From positions 19,884,592 to 19,948,591 of the forward strand of contig NC_135554.1 of the NCBI RefSeq assembly GCF_964340395.1: a stretch of 64,000 bases of DNA, given 5' to 3'. The notes beneath the pieces were generated by a model. The model was given only the letters and a program-made list of their open reading frames with translations. It did no database searches and was not told the DNA's origin. The stretch comes from Glandiceps talaboti (lineage: Eukaryota > Hemichordata > Enteropneusta > Spengelidae). Below are positions 48,664-61,564 of the stretch, in pieces. Numbering within the stretch: position 1 is the stretch's first letter; every line of letters begins with the position of its first letter. Position numbers and translations under genes: made by a program.

Positions 48664-48710
48664 AATATCTACAAACAGACATGCTGATGATGGCCACTGG
48701 GGGCGTGGCT
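48664..48710 (-). repeat. Inverted second copy of the GC-box repeat
   Basis: On the minus strand it reads AAAGCCACGCCCCCAGTGG, then ATCAGCATGTCTGTTTGTAG and ATATT. It matches 45273-45320 closely, with weaker similarity on both sides. The CCAAT triplet of the first copy is not preserved here. Confidence 0.65.
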
Positions 48711-49569
48711 TTAAACTTAGTGGTTTGATGCTTATATTAGTTACTATTATGAACAGTTAGTGAGAAGTGAAGCATTATAGAGAAGCTTGACCATTATAAG
48801 CAATCGTACATGATTCTGTCAACAACATACGTTGAAAAGAACGGAAAAAAGTTAAGAAAAAAATTGCTTACTTGTAAAATACGATTCGAAATTGTCAAGA
48901 AATCATACGAATTACCTTATAAATATAAAAATATGATATTATATTATAAATATATAATTCAATGACATCAAATAATGTCAGTTTGACGTCATCTTTAAAT
49001 GCGCCTTGTATGATTCCTCAGACTAAAAAGTCTTGCCTGCAGCTTGAATTAGTGCGAGGCCACAAAACTATACTTCGAGCATTATGACGTAAAACTGAGA
49101 TAACTTAAAGTCGATTTTGTGGGACTATATATATATATTTAGTATCTGATGCATTATTGCGTCAATAAAATATATTATTGATAGCTTTCAAATGTTCTGT
49201 ATAAATACATACTATCAAATTATTATGATATAAAATGAATTTAATAAACTTTCTCAATAAAATTTGCACTATCTCAAACGACTTGATGTAAAACTTAAAA
49301 GTAATTCACTTTGATAAAAGTCACACAGCTGTTTAATTGCTTTGACATTACCGTGGGCAGAAACTATTCAAATAAATTTGCACCTAATAAATTATTCTGA
49401 TATGAAATATAACTCACGTCTATAAATGTACTATAAAACAGTAAAGTAAACCTAATGTAAGTTGTCTATAAATTTATTATGAAATAGTATAGTACAATTT
49501 TTATGAATCTCAAAAACATTGGTTGTAAAGTGAATTTTAATATTTGATATTTGAAGATTTGGAACTGTA

Positions 49570-50015
49570 ATCTGTCTTTTGAATATTAGAAGATCTCTCC
49601 TATAATCCTGTCTTAGTTACGAAATCTATAAGATATTGACGTCTCACAAACTATGCTACAGAAACCGACACAAACAGCTTGGACGTCTACAAGACAGTCG
49701 GCTCACAAACTATGCTACAGAAACTGACAAGAACAGCTTGGAAATCTACAAGACACTGTCGTCTCACAAAACTAGGCTACAGAAACTGACGAGAACAGCA
49801 TGGAAATCTAGAACACTGACATCTCACAAACTATGCTACAGAAATCTACAAGCACAGGACATCTACATGATACTGTCATCTCACAAACTACACCAAAGAA
49901 ACCGACGAGAACAGCATGGAAATCTACAAGTACATGTGTTGTCTCTCAAACTATGCTACAGTAATCTACAAGAACTTTTGTCTCATACATTTGTAAGAAA
50001 CCTACAAGAATGGTT
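49570..50015 (+). repeat. Repeat of about 60 bp, six to seven units
   Basis: Units share CTCACAAACTATGCTACAG, AAACCGACAAGAACAGC and TTGGAAATCTACAAGACACTG. Unit lengths vary because later units lose parts. The 129-codon frame across it (periodic LTSHKLCYRN peptides) stays open only because several units are multiples of three; I do not regard it as a gene. Confidence 0.88.
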
Positions 50016-50379
50016 AATTTCCTGAAACCCTCTGACGTGACCGACACCCACAAGATTTGTCTGTCACCTGACAACAAAAAAACCCCACTTTTTATCGTCC
50101 AAGGTGTTACTACAAACGTGTAGAATTTAGATAAGATTTTTAATTACTGGAAGTTTAGTTCGTCTATGTGTGAACACACCTATTACATTCACCACATTTC
50201 CTTACATTTGTGTTTCAAAGCCATCAAGTAAAGTAATATAGCTGTATTTCTCCTGTTTAATTCAACACCATGCAGCTACAAAAGTCAATTAATCAACACA
50301 CCAGGCCCTAAAATCTAGTCATGTAATACTCATAAAGCAGGACTACTTTTTATTACATTGACAATTTTTATGGAAACGG

Positions 50380-50640
50380 TCACCTCTATAGTGTGTTCCT
50401 TTTCTAGTATTGGATTTGCGCCAAGCTGTGAACTATCTGGGTAGTTTGCTGGCATGCAAACAGCAGACAATTGACCTCGTAACATTTCGAGTAATAGGGC
50501 ACTTTTCTAAAACTACCAACTTAATAGAGCTGTATCAATGCAAATTATACAGAGCAACACATAATCTAACTGCATGGAGAAAAACAGCCCTGATATGTAC
50601 AGCGCTCAACATGCAAACCTTACTATTTCCTAACTAGAAA
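50380..50640 (+). other. Unclassified GC-richer patch with a 75-codon frame
   Basis: The open frame at 50410-50637 begins just after an acceptor-like TTCCTTTTCTAG. Its peptide (QAVNYLGSLLACKQQ...) has no recognised domain. There is no second copy in the window. It could be a relic exon or a chance frame. Confidence 0.15.
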
Positions 50641-51270
50641 TCTTTGACAAATTTTTAAGCCTTCGGACTAAATTTTGTGTTACCTTAAATATGGTATATT
50701 AATTTCAAAGGAGTTAAATCAACATTTTCACTACTGCATATTTTTGTGTCTTTTTTGTACCTGAAATAAGGGAAAATTTGTGTCCATATAGGTAATAATT
50801 TTCAGGTTTTATTTTGCAACCGATGGAATGATACTGACCGAGGACTTGTTGTATTGGCTGTTATAGTATTTTCTATAATCCAGATTTTGGCATTCCTAAA
50901 TTTATGGTACCAAAGTATCATGGTCTGACACTTTCTTCACTACAGTGGAGTTTTATTTGTTCTAATATGTTGTTTCAAATTCCACGGAATTTCAGATTTT
51001 CCTTTTGGTATAAGAAATTATCAAGTGCTGACAAATTAACTGGTGCTTTGTTGCAATATGTTTCATAATATTATGGAATTTCAGAATCTGACTGTCTTTG
51101 TGGTATTCATCTGATTGTAAAAAATACACTGTCATAGGTTGTACAATTCCAATTATTGCACTATAGCCTAGATAGTGTTCGCATTATACGGTCCTATAGA
51201 CTTGTCATTTTACAGTCTACTGAGTATGTCTGACAGTATTACAGTCCCTGGCACTGTAGCGTTCCACGGG

Positions 51271-51412
51271 TTAGTAAAATATGTGAGGGCGACCAACAAA
51301 TGTATTTTGCAGTCTTAGGTGGTAGTTTGTGGTCAACAATCATGTAAACGAGAAGGTCAGCTATGATGTCTTAAACTGGAGTATGTTGGTCGCGTGTCAC
51401 ATATTCTACCAC
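51271..51412. repeat. Inverted repeat with arms of about 25 bp (MITE-like)
   Basis: AAAATATGTGAGGGCGACCAACA at about 51276 is mirrored by TGTTGGTCGCGTGTCACATATTCTA at about 51384, with a 3-base indel. The spacer is about 85 bp. It looks like a small non-autonomous element. Confidence 0.65.
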
Positions 51413-51426
51413 AGTAGTCTATACTA

Positions 51427-51530
51427 GTAGTAGTAAGTTCCTATATACTTATAATCATCTCCACAGTGGAGAGGATAGTGATCTTAGAGAACGTCGACTG
51501 GTATAGGAATCAAGACTACTACTACATGTA
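51427..51530. repeat. Second nested inverted repeat
   Basis: AGTAGTAGTAAGTTCCTATA is mirrored by TATAGGAATCAAGACTACTACTAC. The interior has its own perfect hairpin CTCCA-CAG-TGGAG. It lies directly beside the inverted repeat at 51271-51412, so the two may be parts of one compound foldback. Confidence 0.55.
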
Positions 51531-51613
51531 CCTTGGAGTGAGTGGAATGTACACTTGCAATGAATGTCTAAATTACTTGAAATATACTCGACATTGAAAT
51601 TCTACAAGTACAT

Positions 51614-51655
51614 GGGGGTGTAGGGGGGAGTGGGTGTAGGGGTGGTGGGGGATGG
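51614..51655 (+). other. G-quadruplex-like G-rich tract
   Basis: Five runs of 3-6 Gs are separated by loops of 3-4 bases (GGGGG, GGGGGG, GGG, GGGG, GGGGG). This fits the usual G-quadruplex pattern. A C-rich counterpart, C4A(C5A)2C5, lies at 52994-53015 with quadruplex potential on the minus strand. Confidence 0.6.
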
Positions 51656-51849
51656 AATTATATTTCAATTCTACAGAAAATTTACCAATTCATCAATCTC
51701 CATGTACATGTCATGTATGTATAGTGACGAGTTATGAAAACCTGTCTTGAAAGATTTCCTTCAATAATAAAGTGATATATTGCCCTAAAATCACATTCAA
51801 TGGAAGATACCACGACGGCATTCTGGCCTTACAGCATATTGTGTAACAC

Positions 51850-52185
51850 AATATCAATTTTGATTGGCTTTCAGCAATTCTGATACTTAAATGATACATT
51901 TGATTGTATTTTTGACTTATGAAATAGAATTTGATTGGCTTGCAGCAATATATTGATTTCATATAGATTGATTTGATTGGCTTGCAGCTATGTATTTTGA
52001 TTCTTATGAAATGATAGATTTGATTGGCTTGCAGTTATGTACTTTAATTCTTATGAAATGATAGATTTGATTGGCTTGCAGTTATGTACTTTGATTCTTA
52101 TGAAATGATAGATTTGATTGGCTTGCAGTTATGTACTTTGATTCTTATGAAATGATAGATTTGATTGGCTTGCAGCAAAATGTTA
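51850..52185 (+). repeat. 47-bp tandem array carrying CCAAT (NF-Y-like) sites
   Basis: The last five units are nearly identical and exactly 47 bp apart (ATTGG at 51976, 52023, 52070, 52117 and 52164). Two older, irregular units precede them (51863 and 51934). Each unit contains TTTGATTGGCTTGCAG, whose complement CTGCAAGCCAATCAAA is a good NF-Y/CCAAT box. The rest of the unit is TTATGTACTTTGATTCTTA. Confidence 0.92.
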
Positions 52186-53469
52186 TATTTGGTCTATAAC
52201 AAAACTGATATCCCATGATTTTTTTACTTGAGTGGTTCACCAAGTCATATATTAGTTAATGAATTATTCACACATTCAATTGATTTGCAACCACTGACCA
52301 TAAAATTAATACATTTGAGTATTTACTAAAACAATTAATCAGTTTACAAGAAACAAAATTTAAATATTTTAGTTTACTAAGGTTTTATAAGACGTATATA
52401 AACTATGTTTATATACATGTAGTAGCTCAATAGTTCAAGGCAGGGTAAAAAAAACCCACCTAAAATAAACCTTCAAATTCTAAAGTTACTGTTAAAGCTT
52501 ATTTTAACAGAATGGCAAGTATTTTGGCTGAAACTGTGTTGTACTTAGATATGTATATTGTGACTGTGGGTTGATTTTCAACAAACAGATAGACATCAAA
52601 ATTAACTCAAAATATTAAACATTTTTTGAGTATTTTTTCAAAAATACAACCCAATGAAATGAGTATTTATCAGTTCTTTATTCTATTTTCTTTTAGTTAG
52701 GCCTCAGACTACCCCACACCCCTTCTAACTAAATTGGTCAAAATTGAGCATGTTTCAAACAGCACAGTCAATTATAGATCAGTATGTAGTGCTATGAATA
52801 CAAAGCCAGTATCGACAGCCATTTTGTTGACACTTTAGTTTAGTGGCAAATATTTACTATACTTTCCTTGACTGTGGTGAAAATTCTTCCAGTTCACAAT
52901 TTTAGAAAAATTTGTATTTAGGGGTACACACAGATCCATTAAAAGTAAAAATCGATTTTGTAGGATGAGAACTAAAATAGCTTAAAAAAACAACCCCACC
53001 CCCACCCCCACCCCCAAAAGTAAAAGAATTCATTTTTTATCCTACATTGAACTATTGATCTCACCCCTCAATATGTTGATATCTGTAGAACATACAAAGC
53101 CTCAACTTTCTTTGTTCTTTCAGAAACCAAAACGAAGAGTACAGGTGTCGTCAGATTTTACTCAATAAATGAAATACAAAAGCACATTTTTTTAAAACAC
53201 ATTAATTTTCACCACCATGATATCATTTCGTTCACCATACATAAAATTTTAAAGTCTGCTGCAATCTCAAAGATTTGTTGTTTTGGAGGCACTTTCAATA
53301 TCGTATCTATCCACAGCAGTAAAATTTATTATAAATTTTGAATTTATTATACATTTTTTACATCCTTCCCATGTTGGCAATCTTCTTCTAGTTTGAAAGG
53401 AACAGAGACGTAAATATGGTTGAAGCAGAGACAACATGATCACAGGTACAGCAAAGTTCTATTTGATGG

Positions 53470-53925
53470 TGACACAGAATCTCAGTCTCAACTCAAGGTG
53501 GCGCTCTAACATACCACAGAAGAAATGCTGGCATGCACTGTACAACTCAAGGTCATTGACCATTCCTTGAAGTACATGTATATAAAAGAGTGCAAATTTG
53601 TCTAGTGATGATAACCAAAACCCAGGAGAAATGACTAGTCAGAATCTCAGTCTCAACTCAAGGTGGCACTCTAACACTAACACTGTAACAGTCCACAGAT
53701 GAAATGCTGGCAAACACACTGGACTAACTCAATCAAGGACATTAACCATTTCTTGAACTACAGTGTAAGTGCAAATTTCTAGTGATAATGACCAGAAGAA
53801 ATCACAATCTCAACTCAAGGTGGCGCTCTAACAGTCCACAGAAGAAATGCTGGCATGCATGTTGTACAATGCCAAGGTCATTGACCATTCTGTGAACTAC
53901 AGTAGAGTGTAAGTAGGATCACAAA
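53470..53925 (+). repeat. Repeat of about 160-175 bp, three units
   Basis: Units start at about 53475, 53641 and 53800, at AATCTCAGTCTCAACTCAAG. They share GGTGGCGCTCTAAC, CCACAGAAGAAATGCTGGCA, AAGGTCATTGACCATT and GAACTACAGT. They are moderately diverged and have no coding capacity. Confidence 0.88.
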
Positions 53926-55544
53926 TTGGGATGGTTTAAAGTTATCATTAAAATTATAATGCATATCATATCAAGAATATACAAAATATACGAACTGTGT
54001 GAAAAGGAAGAAGCATGGGCTCATTCTGTGTTTTCTTCTTGTAAATATAAAAAATCTTCAAAAATGTAAACTTACCTATTGATGGTGATAAATAGATGTA
54101 GACAGGAAAATCGATAAACATGGAAAAGAAGAAAGAAAGAAGACAAATTTACAATGTGATCAGGAACTGGGGTATTCATGTAAAAATAATAATTCATGTA
54201 ACAATATGTCTGCCAACTATCACATGTTGGTCTAACATGCATATTTCAAAATAATCAATGTTTCAACTTTTTGAATATTATTTATGTATTCTTTTGTTTT
54301 CTTACAAAATTGTCAAAATGTAAATGATCTGTCAATCACTAATTCAAAAGTCAATACTCGTATATATAGTAATTCTTCAATGGGTTATATAGACACAGGA
54401 TATGCAAATCAGTGCAGTGTCAGGATGTCATAGGTCAAAGTTCACTGAATAAGTTTGAAGATTACAAGGGACGTTTACAGTATACAACAAAACAACCCTG
54501 CATACTGCATGGCCCCTTATTTTAAATGTTTATAGTTACAAGTGGACGGTAAAACTTATATTACCAAAAATTACCTTGCAAAGTTAGTATTGAATACTAT
54601 ATGTAATACTAAAATGTAGAAATCATCGCAAGAGATCCTTTTATAAATTTTCTAATTTGATGTGTAAATTTTAGACTTAGGAACACAATTGTATGTAGAC
54701 TGTAAGATACATTGCACTTGGGCAAACCACGTAACATTGCAATGGGCTACTACGCCTTTTTGTTAGTGACTGCCCTCTATGGCCAAGTTAGTTTTTGAAA
54801 AACTCTTTCTTCTTTATCAGTCATTGACTTATCAGTCACAGATTGTTAATACACTGTAAGATTCATTTTGAACATTTCTTATCACTTCAAAATTTAGAAC
54901 TTGCATGTAAATGAGTGAACAGAGGTGAATCTTTCATTCTAAAGTTGATATATGTCATTTTTTTAATGTTTGGTCATGTGTGAACTGACAGAAGAGGAAA
55001 GCCAAAAATCCTATCAGCATGAGACATCAAAGTCTGTCTGAATTTGAGTATCTTAAGGTTAGTACAATAATGATCAATTGGCATACTTTATATTCTGGGG
55101 AAGTTTACTAGTTCATCAAATATTTATAATATGGTTTTTTATAAAGCCCATATGCATCAGTAGACGTGTCAGTGCTTTATAAGGAAGTCATGACATTTTC
55201 AACTTAAAGAGCTGAACTTGTAAATTTGTAAGGAGACACTCTAATGAGTGATGGGAATCTTTAAAGATGCATCTCCCATAATGCAATGGTTCATGTCAGC
55301 ACATTTTCCTGGTCAAAGGTCATTTTGATACCTCTACACACAGACTACCAGTTATCAAGTTATTGTTGGAACAGAGGAGGTGGAAATTGAAAATAATCAC
55401 AAAGATGAAAACAATTTTTAATGGGTAAGGCCAAAAAAACCCTGAATTGTTTCTGGTTAGCACACGCATCACTTAAATACCCTCGCGTTGTTTTTTTTTG
55501 CCAAGTTTGTCCAGCCCATGTAGTCTGCTGATCCGGGGGGAAAT

Positions 55545-55590
55545 ACAAAATACTACCCTCCCTACTTCAAAATACTACCCTCCCTGACTA
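55545..55590 (+). repeat. 22-bp tandem duplication
   Basis: AAATACTACCCTCCCT occurs twice (about 55546 and 55568), just upstream of the 22-bp minisatellite but unrelated to it in sequence. Confidence 0.8.
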
Positions 55591-55663
55591 GAAGCAATTC
55601 TTTTTTTTTTTGCCCATCAAGGAGGCTACCTTTCTTTGTGCTTATAGAGGACCCAGAAAAGTC

Positions 55664-56230
55664 ATTGTTCAAGGCACGAAAATCGCTTGTTCAAGGTGTC
55701 AAAACCAGTTCTTCAAGGCATGAAAACTGGTTGTTCAAGGTGTGAAAAACTGGTTGTTCAAGGCGTGAAAACTGGTTGTTCAAGGTGTGAAAACTGATTG
55801 TTCAAGGCATGAAAACTGGTTGTTCAAGGCATGAAAACTGGTTGTTCAAGGCGTGAAAACCGCTTGTTCAAGGCATGAAAACTGGTTGTTCAAGGCATGA
55901 AAACTGGTTGTTCAAGGCATGAAAACTGGTTGTTCAAGGCATGAAAACTGGTTGTTCAAGGCATGAAAACTGGTTGTTCAAGGCATGGAAACTGGTTGTT
56001 CAAGGCGTGAAAACCGCTTGTTCAAGGCATGAAAAATGGTTGTTCAAGGCATGAAAACTGGTTGTTCAACTTGGCGTGAAAAACGATTGTTCAAAGCATG
56101 AAAACTGGTTGTTCAAGGCATGAAAACTGGTTGTTCAAGGCATGAAAACCAGTTGTTCAAGGCATGAAAACCGATTGTTCAAGGCATGAAAACCGATTGT
56201 TCAAGGCATGAAAACTGGTTGTTCAAAGCA
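55664..56230 (+). repeat. 22-bp minisatellite, about 26 copies
   Basis: The unit is TTGTTCAAGGCATGAAAACTGG. Variants are GGCGTG or GGTGTG for GGCATG, and CCGCT or CCGAT for CTGGT. The variant combination GGCGTGAAAACCGCTTG appears twice, about 150 bp apart (near 55850 and 56006), which suggests duplication of a multi-unit block. No long frame is open. Confidence 0.95.
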
Positions 56231-56738
56231 CATCTATACATGTAGGAAAAGTTGGTCCAAAACAAACGAATGATGCCAGGTAAACCACACAGTAACGTGA
56301 TGACCCGGGATTGAAACACAACCCTTTAAAAATAAATTCAGTGAGATGAGATGTAAACTATTCACTATAGTTCTTACTTAATTCACAAGAGAACACATCT
56401 ATAAGAAGTGATATTCTACCTTTATCTGCTATCTGATCTTATACTACATGTTTTCTGCACTTAGAATGGCAAGTATCACTCTGACAAACCAAAAGAGGCC
56501 TGCAGGTTTTACAACGATTATACACACAAATTGTACAAATTGAAAAAGTTAAGAAATCAGTATGAAAATAAATCATGTGCAATAATCGCAAGTAAACAAA
56601 TTATTTATTATGCATGGTATGGTTTCAATGATACATGCATGATGTGATTATGGTGTTTACAGAATGATCACTTTTTTGAGTTTCAAAGTATTACACATTT
56701 TAATTTATTTGATTTTATTTGATTTGATTTTTCAATTT

Positions 56739-57115
56739 GGCCTAATAAAAAAAATTGTGTGGTTCCAATTACACTCAATTTTAGAATAGGTGGGGTAGGT
56801 AGATTTTTTTATTTTATTTTACTATACATTTTTTTTTTCTGTGTGAGTGTCTAGTTCAGGTTTTCCATTGTTTTCCAAATATGTCTCTGTGTTGTTTATT
56901 TCTTCCTATCAGATGTACAGCCATTACAGATTGGAAGAACAGTTTTATTTTGTCTTTTTAAGTTGATGGCAGTTTCCGCATCCACTATTTCTCGTGAGAC
57001 TTTGCAATTTTTGCGATTTTATTATTTTTTTCTCAAATACATTAAATAAAGTTTAGGGTCGGCAGTGAAAAGCTAGGTGGAGTCGGGTAACTGGAACCAA
57101 TTATTTTTTTAGGCC
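56739..57115. mobile_element. 377-bp TIR element, copy 2 (complete)
   Basis: The inverted ends of about 30 bp read GGCCTAATAAAAAAAATTG followed by GTGGTTCCAATTAC on the left. On the other strand of the right end they read GGCCTAAAAAAATAATTGG followed by TTCCAGTTACCC. The interior matches 3991-4306 over about 270 bp. No transposase frame and no certain target duplication were found. The class is unknown; it is probably a non-autonomous DNA transposon. Confidence 0.72.
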
Positions 57116-59990
57116 TTATTGAGTTTCAAATCTGGAGGTGACCTCTAAATGACAGATGTATACACTGGTAGTGAGGTAGTGGTTTCTTGTGTTACGCAGT
57201 AACACTAAATTTGCATGTACTGTGTTACATCTGATATTACATTGTGGCTCCCATTACTAATGTTGTGATATGTCACCTCACACACCACATATTTATATAT
57301 GTCATTGTACACACAATTACATGTAGTTTGCAGGGATATCAAATTCAAAATTGCCTTAATATGTTAAATATAAATACCCATCTATGAATTTTGTAAGATT
57401 GTCAAATTTGATTTATCTACCATTTACAGAGCATTCTATTAATATTCGTACATTGATCGCCTTGCTTACCTGTAAACACATGATTTGATCAAAGGATTTA
57501 TTAATACTTGAATCTTCATAAATGTTTTACAAATTTTGTCAAATATTTCCAAAATGTTATCATTTTACGACAACATTTTGATACTGCTGAATACATGAAT
57601 TATATTTGCATAATTTCTGCCCAAAATCATGTTCCAAAATACTAAAAATTCTGTGGTTTTGAATTTTTTTTTTTCACTTTACAAAATTTGATTATTTCAG
57701 GACAAAAATTATGGATAATCTAATTGTATTGTCGAAAATGTTTCAAAATATCTCAAATTCAAAAATATAAATTTTAATGTTTTTGACAAAATTTTGATAT
57801 TAGTGCATAGATAATCTGTATTTGTATAATTTCTATCCAAAATAATATTTAAAAATATCAAAACTTTACAAAAAGACGACAATTTTGTTCAAAATGATTT
57901 TGGTGGGAAATATGTTCTGTACAGACAAGGTTAATGTGCTTACATTGATGTGTATCTATATCCATTGACTATCTTGAAGAAAAATCAATTAGGGATGAAA
58001 TTGCTTCCAGCTATGTTCGACAGGCAAAGGAAATTTGTACAAGTGATATTTTTAAAAACAATCACACTTGAGTCAAACGTCCAAATTTCTGCATAACAAA
58101 CAATCAATTAAATACTAATAAATTACGAAAGCAGAAAATTTTAATGATGTGATATTTTCATACGCAATTGTATGAGTGTGTGTAAATCTTTCCCCAAGCG
58201 TTACAGTGACATCTTGATGCTTTGTCATTTACCTTCAATGGTGCATTTATACGTTTGACTTCAAGCAATTACGCATGGTTGTATTTGCTTTCATCTTCAT
58301 TGACAAGCTCATAAATAATTTCATCTTTTTTGGTCATTACTTCTAATATTATTTAGTTTCTGAATTATTTACACAAGAGTATTTCAGTTGCAGTTTACCT
58401 TACTTACAGAAAAAAATGGCCGCCCACTGAGTTCACTACAAATTCATAACAAAAATAAGAAGCTTAACATCTCCGACTAGAATCCATTCAAAATCCTGAA
58501 TTGATCTTTTACGTACATTATATCTTCATAGGGAATTGTAGAATTCCTTAGTTTTGCCTCATTTTGACAGCCACACTTAGAAAATCCCACTGCTCAGCTG
58601 TAGCCATTTGAAAAATAAAATGACTTTTTCACGTATTCAAATCGTTCTGACTGTTCCTTGTTATTGTTAATCACGTCTATCAAATTAGATTATATCAAGT
58701 CTGACCTTGGAGTACTCTGTGTGTGTACATCTGAAACAGTAAATAGGTTGACTTTCCTGAAATCCAGACTTTTTTTTCTTCTTCTTAGAAATTGTTCCCA
58801 TCTCAAATTTTACATCAATCGACTAATAATTTGCATTCTTGTCATAAATTTTCCAAAAAAAACTACAAAAAAATTTTAATTCAATTTCACTCACCCTTGC
58901 TCCGAATCTGACAGAAAATAAAAATCCAGGCCCATACAATAATTTCCCATCTTTAGGAGCCATGTTCAATAGGCAGCATAAAATATTCCATTTCAGACTT
59001 TTTTTTCAAAGGCAATTCCGACTCATCCAAAATTCGTCATAGTTGGATGGCGTAGTCCATCAGTTATCCTTATCAGGTTGAAGTACAAACTACAGTGAAA
59101 TCGAGTACTATAAGTGTCCACACACTGATTTGGAAATGATTTTAACAAGCCGGCGGGAATGGCGACAAGACACGATACATATATAAATATATATATATAT
59201 ATACAATACACATGTATATGTGGCGGTATCTGAGTATATGGATTGCTCTTATTATGAGAGATTACTGACTGGTAACGATGTCATTGCCTTTCAGCTGGTT
59301 GGCTGTCTGCTCTGCTTCTCATCAAAATATGCCAAATCTCTACATGTTTCACAACACAACATTTTACCATCTTACCTATAATACACAATCACTTACAAAC
59401 CTTCTGCTTTATTTCTGTGTTTGTGAACACAACATTTCCATATTTATCAACACAATTTTTCTCAATGCAATATTTCGAAGTTTTTCAACAGAATATTTCA
59501 GGTTCTCAACAATTGTTTTTCCAATTTTCTGATCCAAATAATTTCCATGTTTGTCAATACAATATTTTGCCACCACATCTATAAAACACTTCTTTTCTTT
59601 ATTTGAATAGATGAAAAGTAAACAATTTTACTCCATTCAACAATTCCCGATTATAACTTTTCTCTAAACTAACGCTATAATATACATATTTCAAATCGAA
59701 TCATTACATATAATTATATATTCGTTTTTATGTCTAAAATTCCAATTTTCTATAATTTACTCAAAATTTAATTTTAAAAAAATAGTTTACTCATCATAGT
59801 CTGCATAAAATTATTGCATTTTCTTTTCTCATTTCTAAAAAAAATGAAACCCACAAAAAAAATCAAAATTCAACAACTCTACATTGATGATTTACTCCAC
59901 AGTTTTCCAAATCTAGGCACCAAACTTTGTAGACATGTACAGGATACTGAGAATTAATGTCAAGGTCAAACATTCAATTGACCAATTTGA
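57116..59990. other. AT-rich stretch with a weak internal repeat
   Basis: No gene is recognised. Two loosely similar segments near 57500-57660 and 57770-57920 (TTTTGACAAAATTTTGATA and TTTGCATAATTTCTGCCCAAAAT-like) suggest an old repeat of about 230 bp. Near 59400-59570 the motif TTTGTCAACACAATATTT recurs irregularly at about 30-35 bp. A (TA)n tract lies at 59178-59202. Confidence 0.4.
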
Positions 59991-61110
59991 TTCATGTTTT
60001 CATCCAGGTTTTTTTTTATTTATTCAGACATGTCTGCGTATGGCCTAAATTCACTTTCTGCATCATTTAATTCTCACTTTCTGCATCCTTGTTTTTTTTT
60101 CTAAATGATATGTTTATATTCACATACTTGTGGTAAAATCCACCATGACTAATATTAACTATTTATCTAAGATACTACAACAACATATAAAATGTTCACA
60201 AAATGTGACTGACTGTATTTGATGAATCAGTTTGTTTTCATTCAGTATAAAACATCTTGCACTAATTTCTACATCCTTATTTTTCGAAAATCAAATATTT
60301 ATTTTCACTGATGGTAAATCAACCATAGAAGATACAAATTAATACATGTACAAGTTTACAAAATCTGGACGACTGTATTTGATTCAATTTGTTTTCACTC
60401 AGATAACATGTCCAACGTTTGCCCTAAATTCTCTTTCTGTACTATTTATATCTCTTTTTCGGCTGCATCCTTATTTTTTTTTAAAAACAGAAATATTCTG
60501 TTGTCACACTCCTTGTAAAATCAAAAATACATGTACAAGTTTACAAAGTCCGACCGACCGTATTTGAGTCAATTAGCTTTCAGTCGATCACTAAACATGC
60601 CAGCGTTTGCCCTAAATTCACTTCCTACACCATTTATTGCTTTTTTGGACTGAACATGGAATATTTATTTTCACACTCCTTTGTAAAATCAACCATATAC
60701 GATACACAATACATGTACAAGTTTACAAAGTCCGGCGACTGTATTTCAGTCAATTAGCTTTCAGTCACTAAACATGTCAGCATTTGCCCTAAATTCATTT
60801 CCTACACCATCTATTACTTTCTGCATCCTTCTTTTTTCAAGATCAAATATTTATTGAAGATAAACTCATCCATGTATGAGATGAGATGTAAAATACAACT
60901 TTACAAAATCCAACTGGCAATATTGGAATCATGTTTTTCTTTCATAATCTTGATTTAGATTCCAGTGTTATCATTTTGCCCAATAAATCACTCTGTCCAA
61001 CATCTATTACTCTCTGCATCCTTGGTTTTTATTTTAAAAAAATCAAATATTCATTTATCATAAACTCATCCATGCATGAGATATAAAATGCAAGATAAGT
61101 GCATTTCTGA
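59990..61110 (+). repeat. Satellite-like repeat of about 185 bp, six units
   Basis: Units share CATGTCAGCATTTGCCCTAAA, TTCACTTTCTGCACC, TTTCTGCATCCTT, AAATATTTATTTTCAC, TGTAAAATCAACCAT, ACATGTACAAGTTTACAAA and GTATTTGATTCAATT. The ATGT/ATGC-GCATTTGCC-like marker lies near 60030, 60408, 60595 and 60773, with more decayed units around 60220 and 60970. The 73-codon frame at 60346-60567 is repeat-derived. Confidence 0.82.
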
Positions 61111-61564
61111 TATTTAGATGTAATCTCGTGATGTGATTCTTTGCTCAGTCACGCGAAAACCGTGTCACGTACATACAAAAAGTATGCAGTATTGTCGAAC
61201 GTCAGGAGGAACAAGCAATTCCATTGCACTGCTCATAAATATTGTAAAAACTGATGTTTAATTTTGACATTCAAATACATTTATGGTGATAATGCACAAA
61301 TGACTATACAGTAATTTCTTGCACGTTCAGAATTTTTAAATTGAGCAAAATGATTCATGTTTGATGTATCACCTTAACCAAGAAGCTACCAATGAGCTAG
61401 ACTATACGCTACGTTATGTTGTTCAGCCTTTATCAAGCTTCTAAACTGATAGCATGTCACAAACATCATATATCTTACACATTACCTATGCATTTTCTAT
61501 AATAATCTGTTCTTTGATCTTCTGCAGCAGATTACTCTACTTTCCCAAAATTATGCAATCTATG

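Noticed and set aside
49636-50025. 129-codon frame with periodic LTSHKLCYRN peptides
   Set aside because: The periodicity equals the DNA repeat of about 60 bp, units lose parts freely, and no domain is seen. A repeat protein was considered but is not supported.
55664-56230. Possible CRISPR array
   Set aside because: Head-to-tail 22-bp units without spacers; a minisatellite.
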